NCBI GenBank assembly: GCA_023627715.1
Contig: JAMAHW010000082.1
Coordinates: forward strand, 62,001 to 126,000
Length of the DNA: 64,000 nucleotides
Direction: 5' to 3'
From: Periconia sp. R9002
Lineage: Eukaryota > Ascomycota > Dothideomycetes > Pleosporales > Periconiaceae
The position numbers and the translations under genes are program-made. The notes beneath the pieces are model-generated. The model ran no database searches, was not told the origin of the DNA, and saw nothing but the letters and a program-made list of their open reading frames with translations. This document shows positions 1 through 12,400 of this stretch, piece by piece. The first letter of the stretch is position 1. Each line of letters starts with the position of its first letter.

Positions 1-2
1 AG

Positions 3-3000
3 GGCCATGCGCCGTGGGGCCATGCTGCGAACCACTCAAAAGATAGCAGTGCCAACCCCAACCCTTCAGCAACCCCGACTTCTACTTCAACACCAGTCCA
101 AGCCCCGGCACCTCCGCCCAAGAGACGCAAAAATGCTGCCGCTCACGCGGCAACAAATGGCAACCATCACGCAAGTGCAAATGCCGCCGCGCCAAGCCAC
201 ACCGCTGCGAAGCGCGCCAACGCGGCCACGCAAATGTCCAGCGCACGCGAAAGCAACATGATGACTTTCGAGAACACGGGCGCGATGCTCAAAGGCGGCC
301 ATATGGTAGCCGACGATGGCCAGACGGTCTCTCTCAATGGTGAGTAATGATTCCGTTCCCTTGCACCCCCTGCCCCCTGCCCTCTCCTTCTCCGTTTCGT
401 CTGTCTGTAGTGGTGGTTGCCCGCTGCGCCACAGCCCTTATTTCGCCTGTTTCTGATTGGGTGCGCAGACCAAGTGTACCTGGTGTGCGAGCCGCCCGGG
501 GAGCCTTACTACCTTTGCCGGGTCATGGAATTTATTCACGTCGACAACGATCCCAAAAAGCGTGTCGAGTCACTGAGGGTGAATTGGTTTTACCGCCCGC
601 GCGATGCCCAGCGCCACACCACCGACACCCGCTGTGTCTACGCGACGATGCATTCGGACCTTTGCCCCATTACGTCACTCCGGGGAAAATGCAGAGTTCT
701 GCACCGGAGCGAAATCGGCGACCTGGATGAGTATCGCAAGATCAAGGACAGCTTTTGGTTCTGTCAGGTCTGGGATCGCTTTATTCAGCGTGCTTACGAA
801 GTCATTCCCACTTCGCAAGTCATCAATGTTCCCGACAAGGTCAAGAAAGCCTTGGACGAACGTTGGAAATACATTTGTCTAGAGACCAGTCGTCTGAAGG
901 AGCTGACTAGTGCCGTCAAATCATGTAAACGTTGCGTCGGGTTCTGTGCTTCGTGAGTTGACATGCCCACAAAATAACGCTTATACAACGCTAACCGTAA
1001 ACAGAAATGACTCGGTTGAATGTGCCGTATGTCACAACACCTATCACATGAACTGTGTCCGTCCACCTCTCCTGAAGAAACCATCTCGTGGGTTTGCGTG
1101 GGCATGTGGACCATGCAGCAGAGCTCAGGAGAAGAAGCTTGAAGCTCAGAGAACGCCTCTGGTGGGCTCAGAGAAAGATGAAGTCGAAGATGAGGAAATG
1201 GTGGATGAAGAGGAAGAAGACCCGAACGCCGAAACCACTGCGCCTACTCCCAATGATGATGGCCAAACCGAACCTCACTCTGGCACACAGACGGATATCG
1301 ATCTAGCCAAAATGTGGCCAATGCGTTACCTTGGTATACACTGCAGAGTAGAGGACGCCCTGCAATACGATGATCGAGCCATCTACCCCCGTGCCAGTTC
1401 TCGATTGGGTCCGCGCCATCAAGCAAATGTTTACGTCTGGCATGGTCGTCCCGTCGAGCTTGTGAAGCCTGCGGAGATCAAGAAGCGTTATGTCAAGTCC
1501 TCTAGCCACAAAAAGGACACCAAATTGTCCAAAGAGACCGTTGCCGCCCTAGAAGCAGACAAGGCAGAAAAAGCGAAACGCCCAAAATGGGTCATGGATG
1601 AGCCTCCCGGTTACGTCCGACGGGGCGAAGATTACCCGAACAAGGACAGCAAGTGCACTGCAGAGCTTATGTTCAAGATGCCCCCGCTCGGTGTGCACTC
1701 TACACGCGGAGAGGACGATGGCCCTTCGATCACTCCTGAGCAGGTTGAAGCCTACATGACGCGAGCAAAAGCGCTAGCAAAGTCTCACGTGGGGGTGGAG
1801 CCTTACTCGACTAATTTCTTAGACAGGTGCTTGGCACTACTCACCAAACACCAGTACGATGTCGAGGCTGCTTTGAAGCAAGTTAAGAAAATCGACAAAA
1901 GGAAGGATCTCAAGGAGCCTGAGTTGACAAAAGAAGAGGAGAAAAAGTGGAACGAGGGCGTTGCCAAGTATGGTTCCGAAATCCGGAGCGTTCGTTTGCA
2001 TACGAGCAAGACGATGTTTTACGGGGATGCCGTTCGATACTACTACATGTGGAAGAAAACTGCTAAAGGCAAAGAGATTTGGGGCTCGTACACCAATCGC
2101 AAAGGTAAAGCCAAGAAAGCAGAGGCCGACACTTCACAGACCCGTTTGCTTGATGATATCGCCCATGACTACGACGATTCAGCATTCGACAACGATAAAG
2201 CTTACCAGCGGAAGCGTACTTTTCAATGCAAATTCTGCAATGCTCGCCATTCACGGCAGTGGCGGCGTGCGCCCGGTGTCGTTCCGGGGCAAACGTTTCC
2301 CCCGGACGGCAGGACAAGCAAGGACAAGTCGGCGGGCCACGTAGTGGCGCTCTGTCAACGGTGTGCAAATCTATGGCGGAAATATGCCGTAAAATGGGAA
2401 AATACCGACGAAATTGCAAAGAAAGTTGCCCAGGGTGGTGGAAAAGCTTGGAAGAGGAGGATTGATGAAGAACTTCTGCGGGAAGTATATGCCGCAACCT
2501 CCGACCCTACTCCTGCAGACTACGTTCCGGAATATGTAGAACCGCCCTCTGCCGCGGCCCAGGCTGCTCCCGAGCAGCCTCCTAAGAAAAAGCAGAAGAC
2601 TGCAGCCGCCGCAGCCGCCGCAGCTCAGGACAGTGGAACATCTACCCCGACTTCCGAACCTGTGTCTAAGAAGAAGGAGAAGGAAAAAGAGAAAGAGAAG
2701 CCCCCGCCACCGCCAAAAGCCCCCACACCGCCTCCCGTTCCGTCCCAGCCACGGCTTCGAGCCTTACCATGTGCTGTCTGTCGGCAAACAGAAGGTGTAC
2801 GCTTAGAATGTGCTGCCTGTCGGATGAATGTGCACAAGTTTTGCTATGGTATTGAGGAAGTACGACAAGCCAACAAATGGTACTGTGATACGTGCAAGAA
2901 TGACAAAAAGGAAAGCGTATCTTATGTAAGTGTAGTCCGCAGGTGTTTTCCTCTGACCCAGCTCACCTTTGCATAGAACTATGAATGTGTGCTGTGCCCT

Positions 3001-4824
3001 CAACGTGGTGTCGAACCAGACATGTACGAACCACCAAAAGTATCACATAAAAAGAAGACCGACAGAGAGCGAGAAAAGGAGAGGTTAGAAAAAGAGCTAG
3101 TGGAGAAAGCCAGAGAGGAGTACCGTCTCAAGCAACAAGAGAGAGGAAGACCGACCTTTCCTCGTGAGCCACTTAAGCGTACAGCTGATAACAACTGGGT
3201 TCACGTCTACTGCGCACTGTGGCATCCGGAATTAAAGTATAGCAATGCAAATCGGCTCGATATGGCGGAAGGGATCGGTGCACCGACGCTACGATACGAT
3301 GTAACCTGCAAGCTGTGCAAATCTACGTACGGGGCTTGCGTGTCATGCTTACAGTGTCACGCAAATTTCCATGTAGGTTGCGCACACAGCGCCGGATATA
3401 CCTTCGGTTTCGACATCACACCCGTCAAGGCGACGCGACGAGATACCGTTCCCACGGTGACATTGAATGGGGAAACGGGCTCTATGATGGCCGCCATACT
3501 GTGCAAAGAGCACACCCCGAAAACCATCATGCACCCCATGAATGAGGAGGTAGAGGGCACCGACTTGGTCGCGCTACAGTTGTTTGCTCGCGAATTTAAA
3601 CAGGCGGATCTTACATTGACCGGTACGGCACGCAAGGCCAATCTTGTCGATCAGTCGACTCGAACCGTTGCGCCTCCATCTGCACCAACACAGCCCAATC
3701 GCCGTACATCTACAGTCACAGCGCATACTCCTACCTCTGCCCGCGGTAGGCACTCGATTACAGGTATCGTGATCAAAGAAGAGGAGTCAAGTGAATCGAC
3801 ACAGAACAAGCCTCAGAGGAAATGCGTAAAATGCAAGGTCGATGCTAGCCCTCGATGGTGGAAGGAGGAAGAAGCTCTGGCATCCTCTGAGCGCGTTGTG
3901 GATGGACCATTAACCATGAATGGCGGTGACTCTGGCCACTCAGGACCAGTGAACGGATCTGAGGATCATCCCATGACGGATGCGCCTCCAGTTGGTTCGC
4001 AAGAGCACTCGGGCCGGCTCAGAGTAGAGACGGATGTCGCGCCTGCTCGTTCAACTAGTTATCTATGCCAGAAATGCCACTGGAAGAAACTCAATGCTCC
4101 CGATGAGCCCGAGGAACGCGAGAGATCCACGTCCGCGCTGGCCGAGCCTCAACAACTCCCTCTCCGATCGCCCCAAATGCAGCAACCGTTTGTCCCTCCG
4201 CCGCCACCTCCTACTCTTGGAGGTCCTTGGGCGCCACCAAGCCAGCCATCCCCACCTCCTTGGCTAAATGGCGGGCCTCCACACCTTGGGCCTCCAGGTC
4301 GTCCTCCGCCGCCGCCCCATCCCAACGGCATCGTACATGGGCCCCCTCCCGGCCCGATAGTACATGCTCCGCCAGCTTTCCGCGCACATTTCCATGCGCC
4401 ACACCAGCAGAATGGGTACCCTCCCTATTCAGGGCCACCGGTACACGCACATTTGCCTCCTGCACCTCTACGAGGAGCCCCATACCCACCTCCCCACCCT
4501 TCCACTAATGGGCACTCTCCACCCCTACACCTGGCCAGTGGAGGAATGATGATGAATGGAGTGCATTCACCTCATGTGCCTTATTCGCCCACTCACCCAC
4601 ACGCGCACAACTCTTCACGGTCTACGGAAAGTCCATTTGCTGCTCCGCCTCCCCAGATGGCATATCCACCAGCAATGCATCATGGCAGTCCTGCACCTGG
4701 CCCGCCTCCCTCGGCAAGAGATGTTCCTATGAGAGATGTGCCTGCGGTTACGGCACCGCCGCCAACTGAGCGTGTGAGCACTGGGGCCAGTGCCAGTCCT
4801 TCACTTCGAAATCTCATCCACTAG
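3..4824 (+). CDS. SNT2: SNT2-like BAH/PHD chromatin regulator (5' end outside window)
   Basis: Exons 3-339, 469-952, 1005-2925 and 2977-4824 join in frame and give 1,529 visible residues. The frame is still open at the left edge, so the start lies outside the window. The order is a disordered N-terminus; a BAH domain (exon 2, starting DQVYLVCEPPGEPYYLC); a first PHD finger split by the second intron; an ELM2/SANT-like region around 1,750-2,100; a GATA-like finger (CKFC...CQRC, about 2,227-2,375); a second PHD finger (CAVC...CDTC) running into an extended PHD (CVLCPQRG...CKLC...HVGC); a widely split second Cys4 motif near 3,820-4,080; and a Pro/His-rich tail. Yeast Snt2 works with Ecm5 and the Rpd3 deacetylase and reads histone H3. 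A nuclear chromatin role is inferred from that family. Identification is firm; splice sites are from sequence only. Confidence 0.9.
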
Positions 4825-6305
4825 TTTTTCTCTCGTATTGTGTACATGCTCCGTACCAATTGGTTGGCGCCCTTCTTCCTTTTTCATGTCAGCTGGATTT
4901 AGGCTGACACGGTCGTTGTGGAGCAAGAGCGATAAAGGAGGACATTGCATCACGTTTAGCTTAGACGAAGCTCTGTGGCTGGGTTCATGGCGTTTGGAAA
5001 AACCAAAGATACCACAACTGTATTTACTTGTTTCTTTGTTTTCTTATTTTGATATTGGGAGAAGGGGTTGGGCTTGCTGTGGCGTAGGCAAGGGTACGAA
5101 GAGCATTGTATTTGTAAGAGATGATGACAGGGAGAGGGTGGACATTTGAGTATCACGAGTCGCAGCGACGCGCGTTTGGTGTTACAGGGGGAAGGCGTCA
5201 TAGGACCAATATAGAAATACGATGATGAACTGCAATCGAATGACGATGGTTTGTGAGGTTGATCTGTTTTTGGTGAATTTGGTAAAGAGAGGCTACAGTG
5301 GGAGAAGATGGCAGTGTCTCATGTCAGAGTCGACTGTAAAGGCTGTCGTGTGTAGTGTTGGGTCTAATTATGCCGCCATGTATGTAGTGTACAGGCTAAG
5401 CTTTCGGGGGCCCACCAGTCATGCAAGGGATCACACAACCTTGGAACGTCGACAAGGCGCTCGAGCCGCGTCCCATGCATTCATTCCCCCAGCCCAGCCC
5501 AACCTCACCCGACCATGGCCCGTAGTAATGACCACACACCCAGCCTCTGCAGCTTCGTCTGCGATTCTCTGCAGCTTACCAGCCATCATGCCATCTCTCG
5601 CCGCAGCCATATTTGAGGGAAGCGACAGAAGCACGTAAAAACAGTTTTTTTTTTCGGTTCAGTCTCAAAAATAACAATCCAATCCATCTATCTCGCACAC
5701 CCAAAGTGTGAAACACCAACTACCCCATCCACGTTTCTCGAAACCACATCCGAGAGAACTTGCCACAACGCTGCGACACGCAAAACTTGCTCGCTCTTCC
5801 CACCCCCCTTCTATCCATTTCCTCTTTTTTCCTTTGACACTAGTCCACCGCCACAATTCTATCCTCGGTCGTGTCGTCACCCTCCCCGTTACAGAGCCAC
5901 CACTTGCCTCACGCACCCTACCTACTTGGCGCCAACAATCGGTCGGCTCTTGCTTCTTCCTTTTTTCCCCGTTTATATACATAGTTGCATTGTTCCCTTT
6001 CTCTCTACCCTTACCTCACCTTATCCCCCCTCCTTCCCTCCCTTACTTTCCTATTTTTTACCCGTTGTTTCCTTGGTAATACTTAGGTGACTTGTGGCGG
6101 TGCCCCAGTTCCACTTCCTCCTTTGTCCTCCCTCTTCTTCTTTTTCTTGTTCAACTTTCTCCACTTTAGCCTCTGTGAGGATTCCCTTTTGAGCCGTGAC
6201 TCCTTCTTTAACACTCTACTACTACCTTTTGTAATTCAATTCGGCATACGTCTTCGCTTTTTCAATCTTCCTCTTTTCACAACGTTTACCTATCCTTCCA
6301 CCACC
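4825..6305. other. Intergenic, 3' of SNT2 and promoter of RCR-like gene
   Basis: I see no convincing gene here. It should hold the 3' UTR of the SNT2-like gene and the promoter and leader of the next gene on the same strand. Short open frames lack recognisable protein content. There is a T tract near 5,645-5,655 and the last 350 bases are strongly pyrimidine-rich. Confidence 0.7.
5950..6300 (+). promoter_or_regulatory. Pyrimidine-rich leader upstream of the RCR-like gene
   Basis: The stretch is dominated by C and T on the plus strand, with runs such as TTTCCTTTTTTC and CTCCTTTGTCCTCC, right up to the ATG at 6,306 (context CCACCATGG). CT-rich tracts near the transcription start are common in well-expressed filamentous fungal genes. 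The promoter role is an inference. Confidence 0.45.
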
Positions 6306-7056
6306 ATGGTTCTGAGTAAGAGATATTGTGTCGAGTATGTGGACGGCACTATAGAATGCTTTCGTGACGGTTGGTGGTACTCGTCGGTACGTACAGCCAT
6401 ATAAAAATCAGGTTTCTTGCTTGCTCACGCTGACCATTCCATTCCAGACCGGTATAATAGTCAAATGGGCCATCCTCGCAAGCTTCTTCCTCTTCTTCGT
6501 CGGGTGGTTCGTCGGCGGGTACATACACGCCAAGGCACGGATGAAGAAGGGAAAGCCGTTGTTGGCATATCACAGGGTTCGTCATTCCTCCACTCATCCA
6601 TCTATCATACACACCTCCTACCACCCCTCCAAGCCAGTAACCCCAAACCCCCAAACTAATCAATCTACACAGTGGCTAGTCTCCTACGGCGAACGTCGCA
6701 AATACGGCCAAACGCCCCAAAACAGCTACGCCTTCTACGCCCAGCAGCCCTACGGCCAAACCATGAACCAGCCGTACCAGCAACAGCCGTACACGCAACG
6801 CGCTGACGGCACTTGGCCCGAGCCCCCGCCCATGTACACGCCTGGAAAACCCGACCAGCAGCAGCAGCAAGGCACCGAGATGCCCCCTTACGGAATGCCC
6901 CCCATGGGCCAGCCGCAGCAACAGTACGGCCCCCCACCGACGATGGCACCCCAGCAGGACGTTGAGGCTCAGGGCCAGCAGCAGCAGTTGCCCCCAAGGC
7001 CGCAGCAGGCGAAGTTGGCGGTGAGTAAGATGTTTTCGAAGTTTGGGCGGAAGTGA
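6306..7056 (+). CDS. RCR-type single-pass membrane protein
   Basis: Exons 6306-6386, 6448-6576 and 6673-7056 give 197 residues. The N-terminus is a short Cys-containing segment (MVLSKRYCVEYVDGT). One transmembrane helix follows (about residues 28-50, IIVKWAILASFFLFFVGWFV), then a basic juxtamembrane stretch (HAKARMKKGK) and a long cytosolic Pro/Gln/Tyr-rich tail with PPMYTP- and PPYG-like motifs. This resembles the RCR family (Congo red resistance, chitin synthesis regulation), whose yeast members carry PY motifs that recruit the Rsp5 ubiquitin ligase during membrane protein sorting. The assignment rests on architecture, so the exact function is tentative. Intron phases agree throughout. Confidence 0.7.
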
Positions 7057-7233
7057 GGGGGAGGTTGGTTGGATGGTACGTTTCTGGATACAGTATTGGC
7101 TTGCAAGGGGGGAAGCAGAGAGAGCCCTTAACAAGACTTGACTTGAAAAGCATCTGGGGCATGACTGGATCATGTCTATTGGGAACCTGCTAGTTTCTCA
7201 CTACCGGCAAGGACGAGGTTTTTCGTGTGTCGA

Positions 7234-7251
7234 TATCGATACGTATCGATA
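7234..7251. repeat. 18-base perfect palindrome
   Basis: TATCGATAC is followed directly by its reverse complement GTATCGATA. It lies just past the 3' end of the RCR-like gene. Role unknown. Confidence 0.8.
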
Positions 7252-7291
7252 CCATACCAGGCAGCCTTAATTGCCTGTTTGTCTGTCTCGC

Positions 7292-7312
7292 CTTGTCTTG
7301 TCTTGTCTTGTC
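7292..7312. repeat. CTTGT microsatellite
   Basis: Four tandem copies of CTTGT, preceded by related GTCTGTCTC sequence, in the convergent intergenic region. Confidence 0.85.
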
Positions 7313-7781
7313 TGTTTTTGTACATTGGGGGATATGGATACGTACGTATGAGAGATTACACGACACGAACACAAACACGAACCGACATGTATACATAACA
7401 ACAAAACATACAACATAGAAAGAAAAAAAAATACGAAAAATGATGATCAGAATTAAGACAAATGTTGATTTCGGGGAAGAGGGATGGATAAAGTGATGTT
7501 CTTCATGAAATCATGTCGTTGATATTGATTTTTTTTTGTTGTTGCTCCATGGCGTATGTGATATATACTTTAAGTATGTAGAAGAGAAAGGGTATGAGAA
7601 ATACTGGCTAGGCCTGGGGGTATTGTAGGTACTAAAGCGATCTTCAAGCGCGATTGGGATGAAGCCTTTTTCGTGCAGAAGAATCAGAGAGATCCATGGA
7701 TGGAGTTTTTCTGATAACTAAACCCATCGTGAATGAAAAGAAAAGAAATGCAAAGAGTCATGATACTGCTCCCTTCCTTGC

Positions 7782-8771
7782 TCAGTCAATATCCATAGCA
7801 TCCACGTCCGAATCCGCCATCTCCGAACGGATGGGTGATGCATTGCTAAACCCAGCGCCGGCACTACTCGCATTCACACCTGCATCTCCTCCCCCAATCA
7901 ATACCCTCTCCGGCTCCACCAACCCACAAGCCTGCCTCTCCCTCACCCTTGCCCTCGCCTCGACAATCGCCTTCCTCACACTGTCCCTATCCTGCGGCAC
8001 GCTCAAGCTGCTGGGGACGTTATACAGCACCATCTGATTGTCGGCTCTTGCTTCGGGCACCCCGCCATCACCATTCGCGCTTTTCTCGCCGGCGAGGAGG
8101 ACGTGGCGCGGGATCTTGGAGAGGTGCTTTTCAATGTCGGAGAGGAATATGGGAGGGGAGTTTGCGTCGTCGTCGCCGGTGTCGTCGTCGGACGAGGCCG
8201 AGAGCTCGGCGGAGAGGTCGTGGATGTAGACTCTGTGCGGGGTGGGGTCGATTTGCATGAATTCTCCGCCGCCTTGGTCTTGCGGTGGTCGCTTATGGGG
8301 GGTGGAAGGGTCGCGTTTCTTTCTGCGAGGTTTCGTGGTGGCTGGCAGTGGGATTGGTGTTGTGTTTGAAGGTGTGAGTGCTTGTTGTTGCTGTTGTTGG
8401 AGAAGGGGATTTACGGCGGCGGCGTCGGAGGAGCCTGGGACGGGGATGTAGAGGCGTGTTCCATTCTTGTCTACTGTTGTCCATGGCTCTTGTTAGTGTT
8501 TGTGTACAGAGTGGATGGGGAGTGAGCATGTAGATGTTGGCTATGACGTACCGAGATTCAAGAGGTCGAAGCGCTTGCTCAGCCGTTGCTCCGACTCGAG
8601 CGAGTTGTCGGCGGGCCGTTTTTTGCCATGAGGGGCAGACTGCTGCGGCTGCGGCTGCAATTGGGGTTGTGATTGCGGTAGAGGGTGGAATTGGGGTGGT
8701 TGCAGCGGGTGCGGCGAGGAAGTGTCTTGACCGGGGGTCGCGCGGTGATGGTGAGCTGCGACCTCGGCCAT
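7782..8771 (-). CDS. Conserved fungal protein of unknown function
   Basis: Exons 8552-8771 and 7782-8473 (transcribed right to left) give 303 residues. The N-terminus is His/Pro/Gln-rich. A charged block follows (KKRPADNSLESEQRLSKRFD) that runs across the intron into LYIPVPG. Next come a poly-Gln run, a basic nuclear-localisation-like stretch (KPRRKKRD), a motif block HRVYIHDLSAEL with acidic residues, then SDIEKHLSKIP and VRKAIVEARARVRER, and an acidic C-terminus (DSDVDAMDID). No catalytic domain is visible. Composition suggests a nuclear protein. I recognise the type as conserved in ascomycetes but cannot name it. The start at 8,771 is the first ATG of the open frame. Confidence 0.7.
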
Positions 8772-9406
8772 GGCTTTCGAAGGGTCCTCTTTCTCAGCCG
8801 CTTGTATCTGTCCTAGTCTCCTTCAACGACTTGTTGTATTATTATTTGCGCTATCGAATTGATGCGCGTCGCACTCGTGTGAGGATATTTTTCGTGTTCG
8901 TGTCCGGCTCGGGTGGATGATTAATGAGGTCGTTGCTGATGAGGTATGGCAGGAAACCCTTGAAAGGAATCTCCCTAGCATACTTATACGGGCGCGAGCT
9001 TGGTTGGCGAAGTTTCTCGAAGCAACGTCACTGACGAACAAGGGCGAAGACGCACACACACACATCAACATCACATCACAAATACAAATAACAAACCGCG
9101 GGGCAGGGCGCGCAACAAACAAAAGTGAGAAGGCTATTTGATCGATTACTTGCGCAGATAGGTTGATGGTAAAGGTAGCGGGTTGATGGATGGATAGATG
9201 GTCGGATCGATTTGGTTCGGCCCACTTCGACGCGCACTCAGATCAGTAAGTACAGCACAGTGATTGAAAGAGGGTGGACCCTTTGGACCCTTTGAGCCAG
9301 AAACAAGGAAAAGAGAGATCTGATCTGAGGGGGGTAATTCATTCCGTTCCGTAGCCGGGTGAGCAGTCAGGGCTTTCAGAGATCTCGGCATAACTGTTTC
9401 GCGTGA
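8772..9406. other. Divergent intergenic region
   Basis: This presumably holds the promoters of the minus-strand unknown gene and of alanyl-tRNA synthetase. I see no coding potential of its own. There is a short CA repeat near 9,050-9,065. Confidence 0.6.
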
Positions 9407-12400
9407 ATGGGTGCGCAACCCGCCGCCGCCGCCGTTGCTGCTCGTCTGAGTCACCGCGGGCGGCTTAAGCATGCTGTTGCACAACATCGCCTTCAACTCC
9501 AAACCCAAAGACTTGGCTTGTTGCCTATTTCTCGCTCTGTGGTTCCTTTTTTCTTTTCCTCTTCTTCTTCCCTTTCTTCCTCCTCTTCTTTTTCCACGAG
9601 TGCTCCGCGCGCCACCCCACCGGCTCCCTCGTCGAGACCCCCTCTCCGCGCTACAGGTTTGCGCCCACTCTCCTCCACCACTACACCACACACCAATACC
9701 TCTACCGCCACCATGGCCCTCCAGGACGAGCAACATGAATGGGGTGCCAAAAAGGTTCGAGATACCTTCCTCAACTACTTTAATGAGCAGAATGGCCACA
9801 CTTTTGGTGAGTTGCTTACCCCTCCTTTCCCTGCCCTCTCTGGCAAAAGGCACCCCGCCAACGCTGCATGCTATGGCTTTTGACTCGACCCAAAGCAAGT
9901 GAATAGCAATTGATGGCCTTGAACAGTTCCTTCCTCCTCCGTCGTTCCTCTATCCGACCCTACCCTCCTCTTCACCAATGCTGGTATGAACCAGTACAAA
10001 TCCATTTTCCTCGGAACCGTCGACCCCGCCTCTGACTTTGCTCAACTGAAACGCGCATCTAACTCGCAAAAGTGCATTCGCGCTGGCGGCAAGCACAACG
10101 ATCTTGACGATGTCGGCAAGGACAGTTACCATCACACCTTCTTCGAAATGTTGGGCAATTGGAGTTTTGGCGACTATTTCAAGAAGGAGGCCATAACCTT
10201 CAGCTGGGAGCTGCTGACCAAGGTCTACGGCATAGATCCCAGGAGGCTGTATGTTACATACTTTGAGGGCAATGACGACTTAGAACCCGATCTCGAAGCC
10301 AAGGAGTTGTGGAAGAGCGTGGGTGTACCCGAGGATCACATTCTGCCTGGAGACATGAAGGATAACTTTTGGGAGATGGGTGACCAGGGACCTTGCGGAC
10401 CTTGCTCTGAGCTCCACTACGATTTGAGGGAGCCAGAGAACGGCGTGTTCAGAAATGCCGCCTCGCTCGTGAACGCCGACGACCCCGAAGTCATCGAGAT
10501 CTGGAACAACGTTTTTATGCAATATAACCGCGAAAAGGATAGGTCCCTGCGACCCTTGCCGAATAAGCACATTGATACGGGTATGGGTTTCGAACGATTG
10601 GTGTCAGTGCTACAAGGCAAGAAGTCAAATTACGATACGGACGTTTTCACACCGTTGTTCAAGAGGATACAGGAGATCACAGGCGCTCGAGACTACCGTG
10701 GAAAGTTCGGCAAGGAGGATCCCGATGGCATCGATACCGCTTATCGCGTTGTTGCCGACCATGTGCGATTACTCACGTTTGCCATCGCCGATGGAGGTGT
10801 GCCGAACAATGTCGGACGTGGATACGTCGTGCGCCGTGTTTTGCGACGAGGAGCACGATACGCGAGGAAATATTTCGAGGTCGAAATCGGCAACTTCTTC
10901 TCCAAGATTGTGCCCAGTTTGGTCGAACAAATGGGTGACATGTTCCCCGAGATCCGGAAAAAGGAGTCGGATATTAAGGAGATTCTCGACGAAGAGGAGA
11001 AGAGTTTCGCCAAGTCTTTGGATCGTGGTGAAGCCATGTTCGAAAAGTATGCACAGAAAGCAAAGGTAAAGGGCTCCAATGATCTCCCCGGAGACGACGT
11101 ATGGCGTTTGTATGATACCTATGGTTTCCCGGTCGATCTTACGAAAATCATGGCCGAGGAGCGCGGGCTCAGTATCAACGATGAAGACGTTGAGGAAGCG
11201 CAAAAGAAAGCCCGCGAGGCTAGTAAGGGCGAAAAGAAGGCCGGAGCTGCACTAGTTAAACTCGACGTACACGATCTCGGTGCTCTAGAAAACATGAAGG
11301 AGGTTCCCAAGACGGATGACTCTGCCAAATACGGACGAGAGAACATCACCTCAGTCATCAAAGCGATATATCATGACAAGAAGTTCCTCAGCAGCACCAA
11401 GGAAGTTCCAGAAGGCGAGCAATTTGGTGTTCTTTTGGACAGGACGAACTTCTACGCGGAGCAGGGTGGCCAAGAGTACGACACTGGAAGGCTGCTCGTG
11501 GATGGTGAGGCGGAAATAAGTATTGAAAATGTGCAGGTATATGCCGGTTATGTGCTCCACACTGGCTACATCAAATACGGAGAGTTGAGTGTGGGGAGCG
11601 AGGTCATTGCCGAGTACGACGAACTCCGCCGCCACCCGATCCGCAACAACCATACCGGAACTCACATTCTTAATTATGCGCTCCGAGAAGTGCTCGGCAA
11701 CGAAATCGACCAAAAAGGCTCTCTCGTTGCGCCCGAGAAGCTGCGCTTCGATTTCTCGCATAAGGCTGGTGTAACAGACGCAGAACTCACCAAGATCGAG
11801 CAGATCTGCACCGAATACATCCGTCAGAACTCAGAAGTGTTCGCCAAAGATGTACCGCTTGCCACTGCTCGTGAGATCCGCGGCTTGCGCGCTGTCTTCG
11901 GAGAGACTTACCCCGACCCTGTCCGAGTTGTGTCGGTAGGTGTGCCAGTCGAAGACTTACTTGCGGACGTCAAGAATGAGAGCTGGGAGAAAGTCTCGGT
12001 GGAGTTCTGCGGTGGAACCCACGTGAAACAAACGGGCGAGATCAAGGAGCTTGTCATTCTGGAGGAATCCGGCATTGCAAAGGGAATCCGCCGCATCATT
12101 GCCGTTACTGGTCAAGAAGCATACGATGTTCAGCGTGTCGCCGAGGAGTTCAAGGAGCAACTCACACGCCTCGAGAATCTTAAATTCTCTCCCGAAAAAG
12201 AAGCCGAAGCCAAGAAGATGCAGGTTGAACTTAACCAGCTTACCATCTCTGCCATTACAAAGGCTCAACTCCGCGACCGTTTCGCCAAGGTTCAAAAGAG
12301 CATTCTGGATGAGCAAAAGGCATTTGCGAAGGCAGACAACAAGAGGGTTCTGGATACTGTGACAAATTATTTCAAGAGCAACGAGGAGGCCAAATTCTTG

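Larger units (their letters stand above)
7057..7781. other. Convergent intergenic region
   Basis: This lies between two convergent 3' ends and holds no credible gene. It contains an 18-base perfect palindrome, a CTTGT microsatellite and several A or T homopolymer tracts. It probably carries the two 3' UTRs and polyadenylation signals. Confidence 0.65.

Noticed and set aside
9146..9898. 250-residue open frame antisense to the alanyl-tRNA synthetase 5' region
   Set aside because: It is the shadow of the GC-rich presequence-coding region and has low-complexity composition with no family resemblance.
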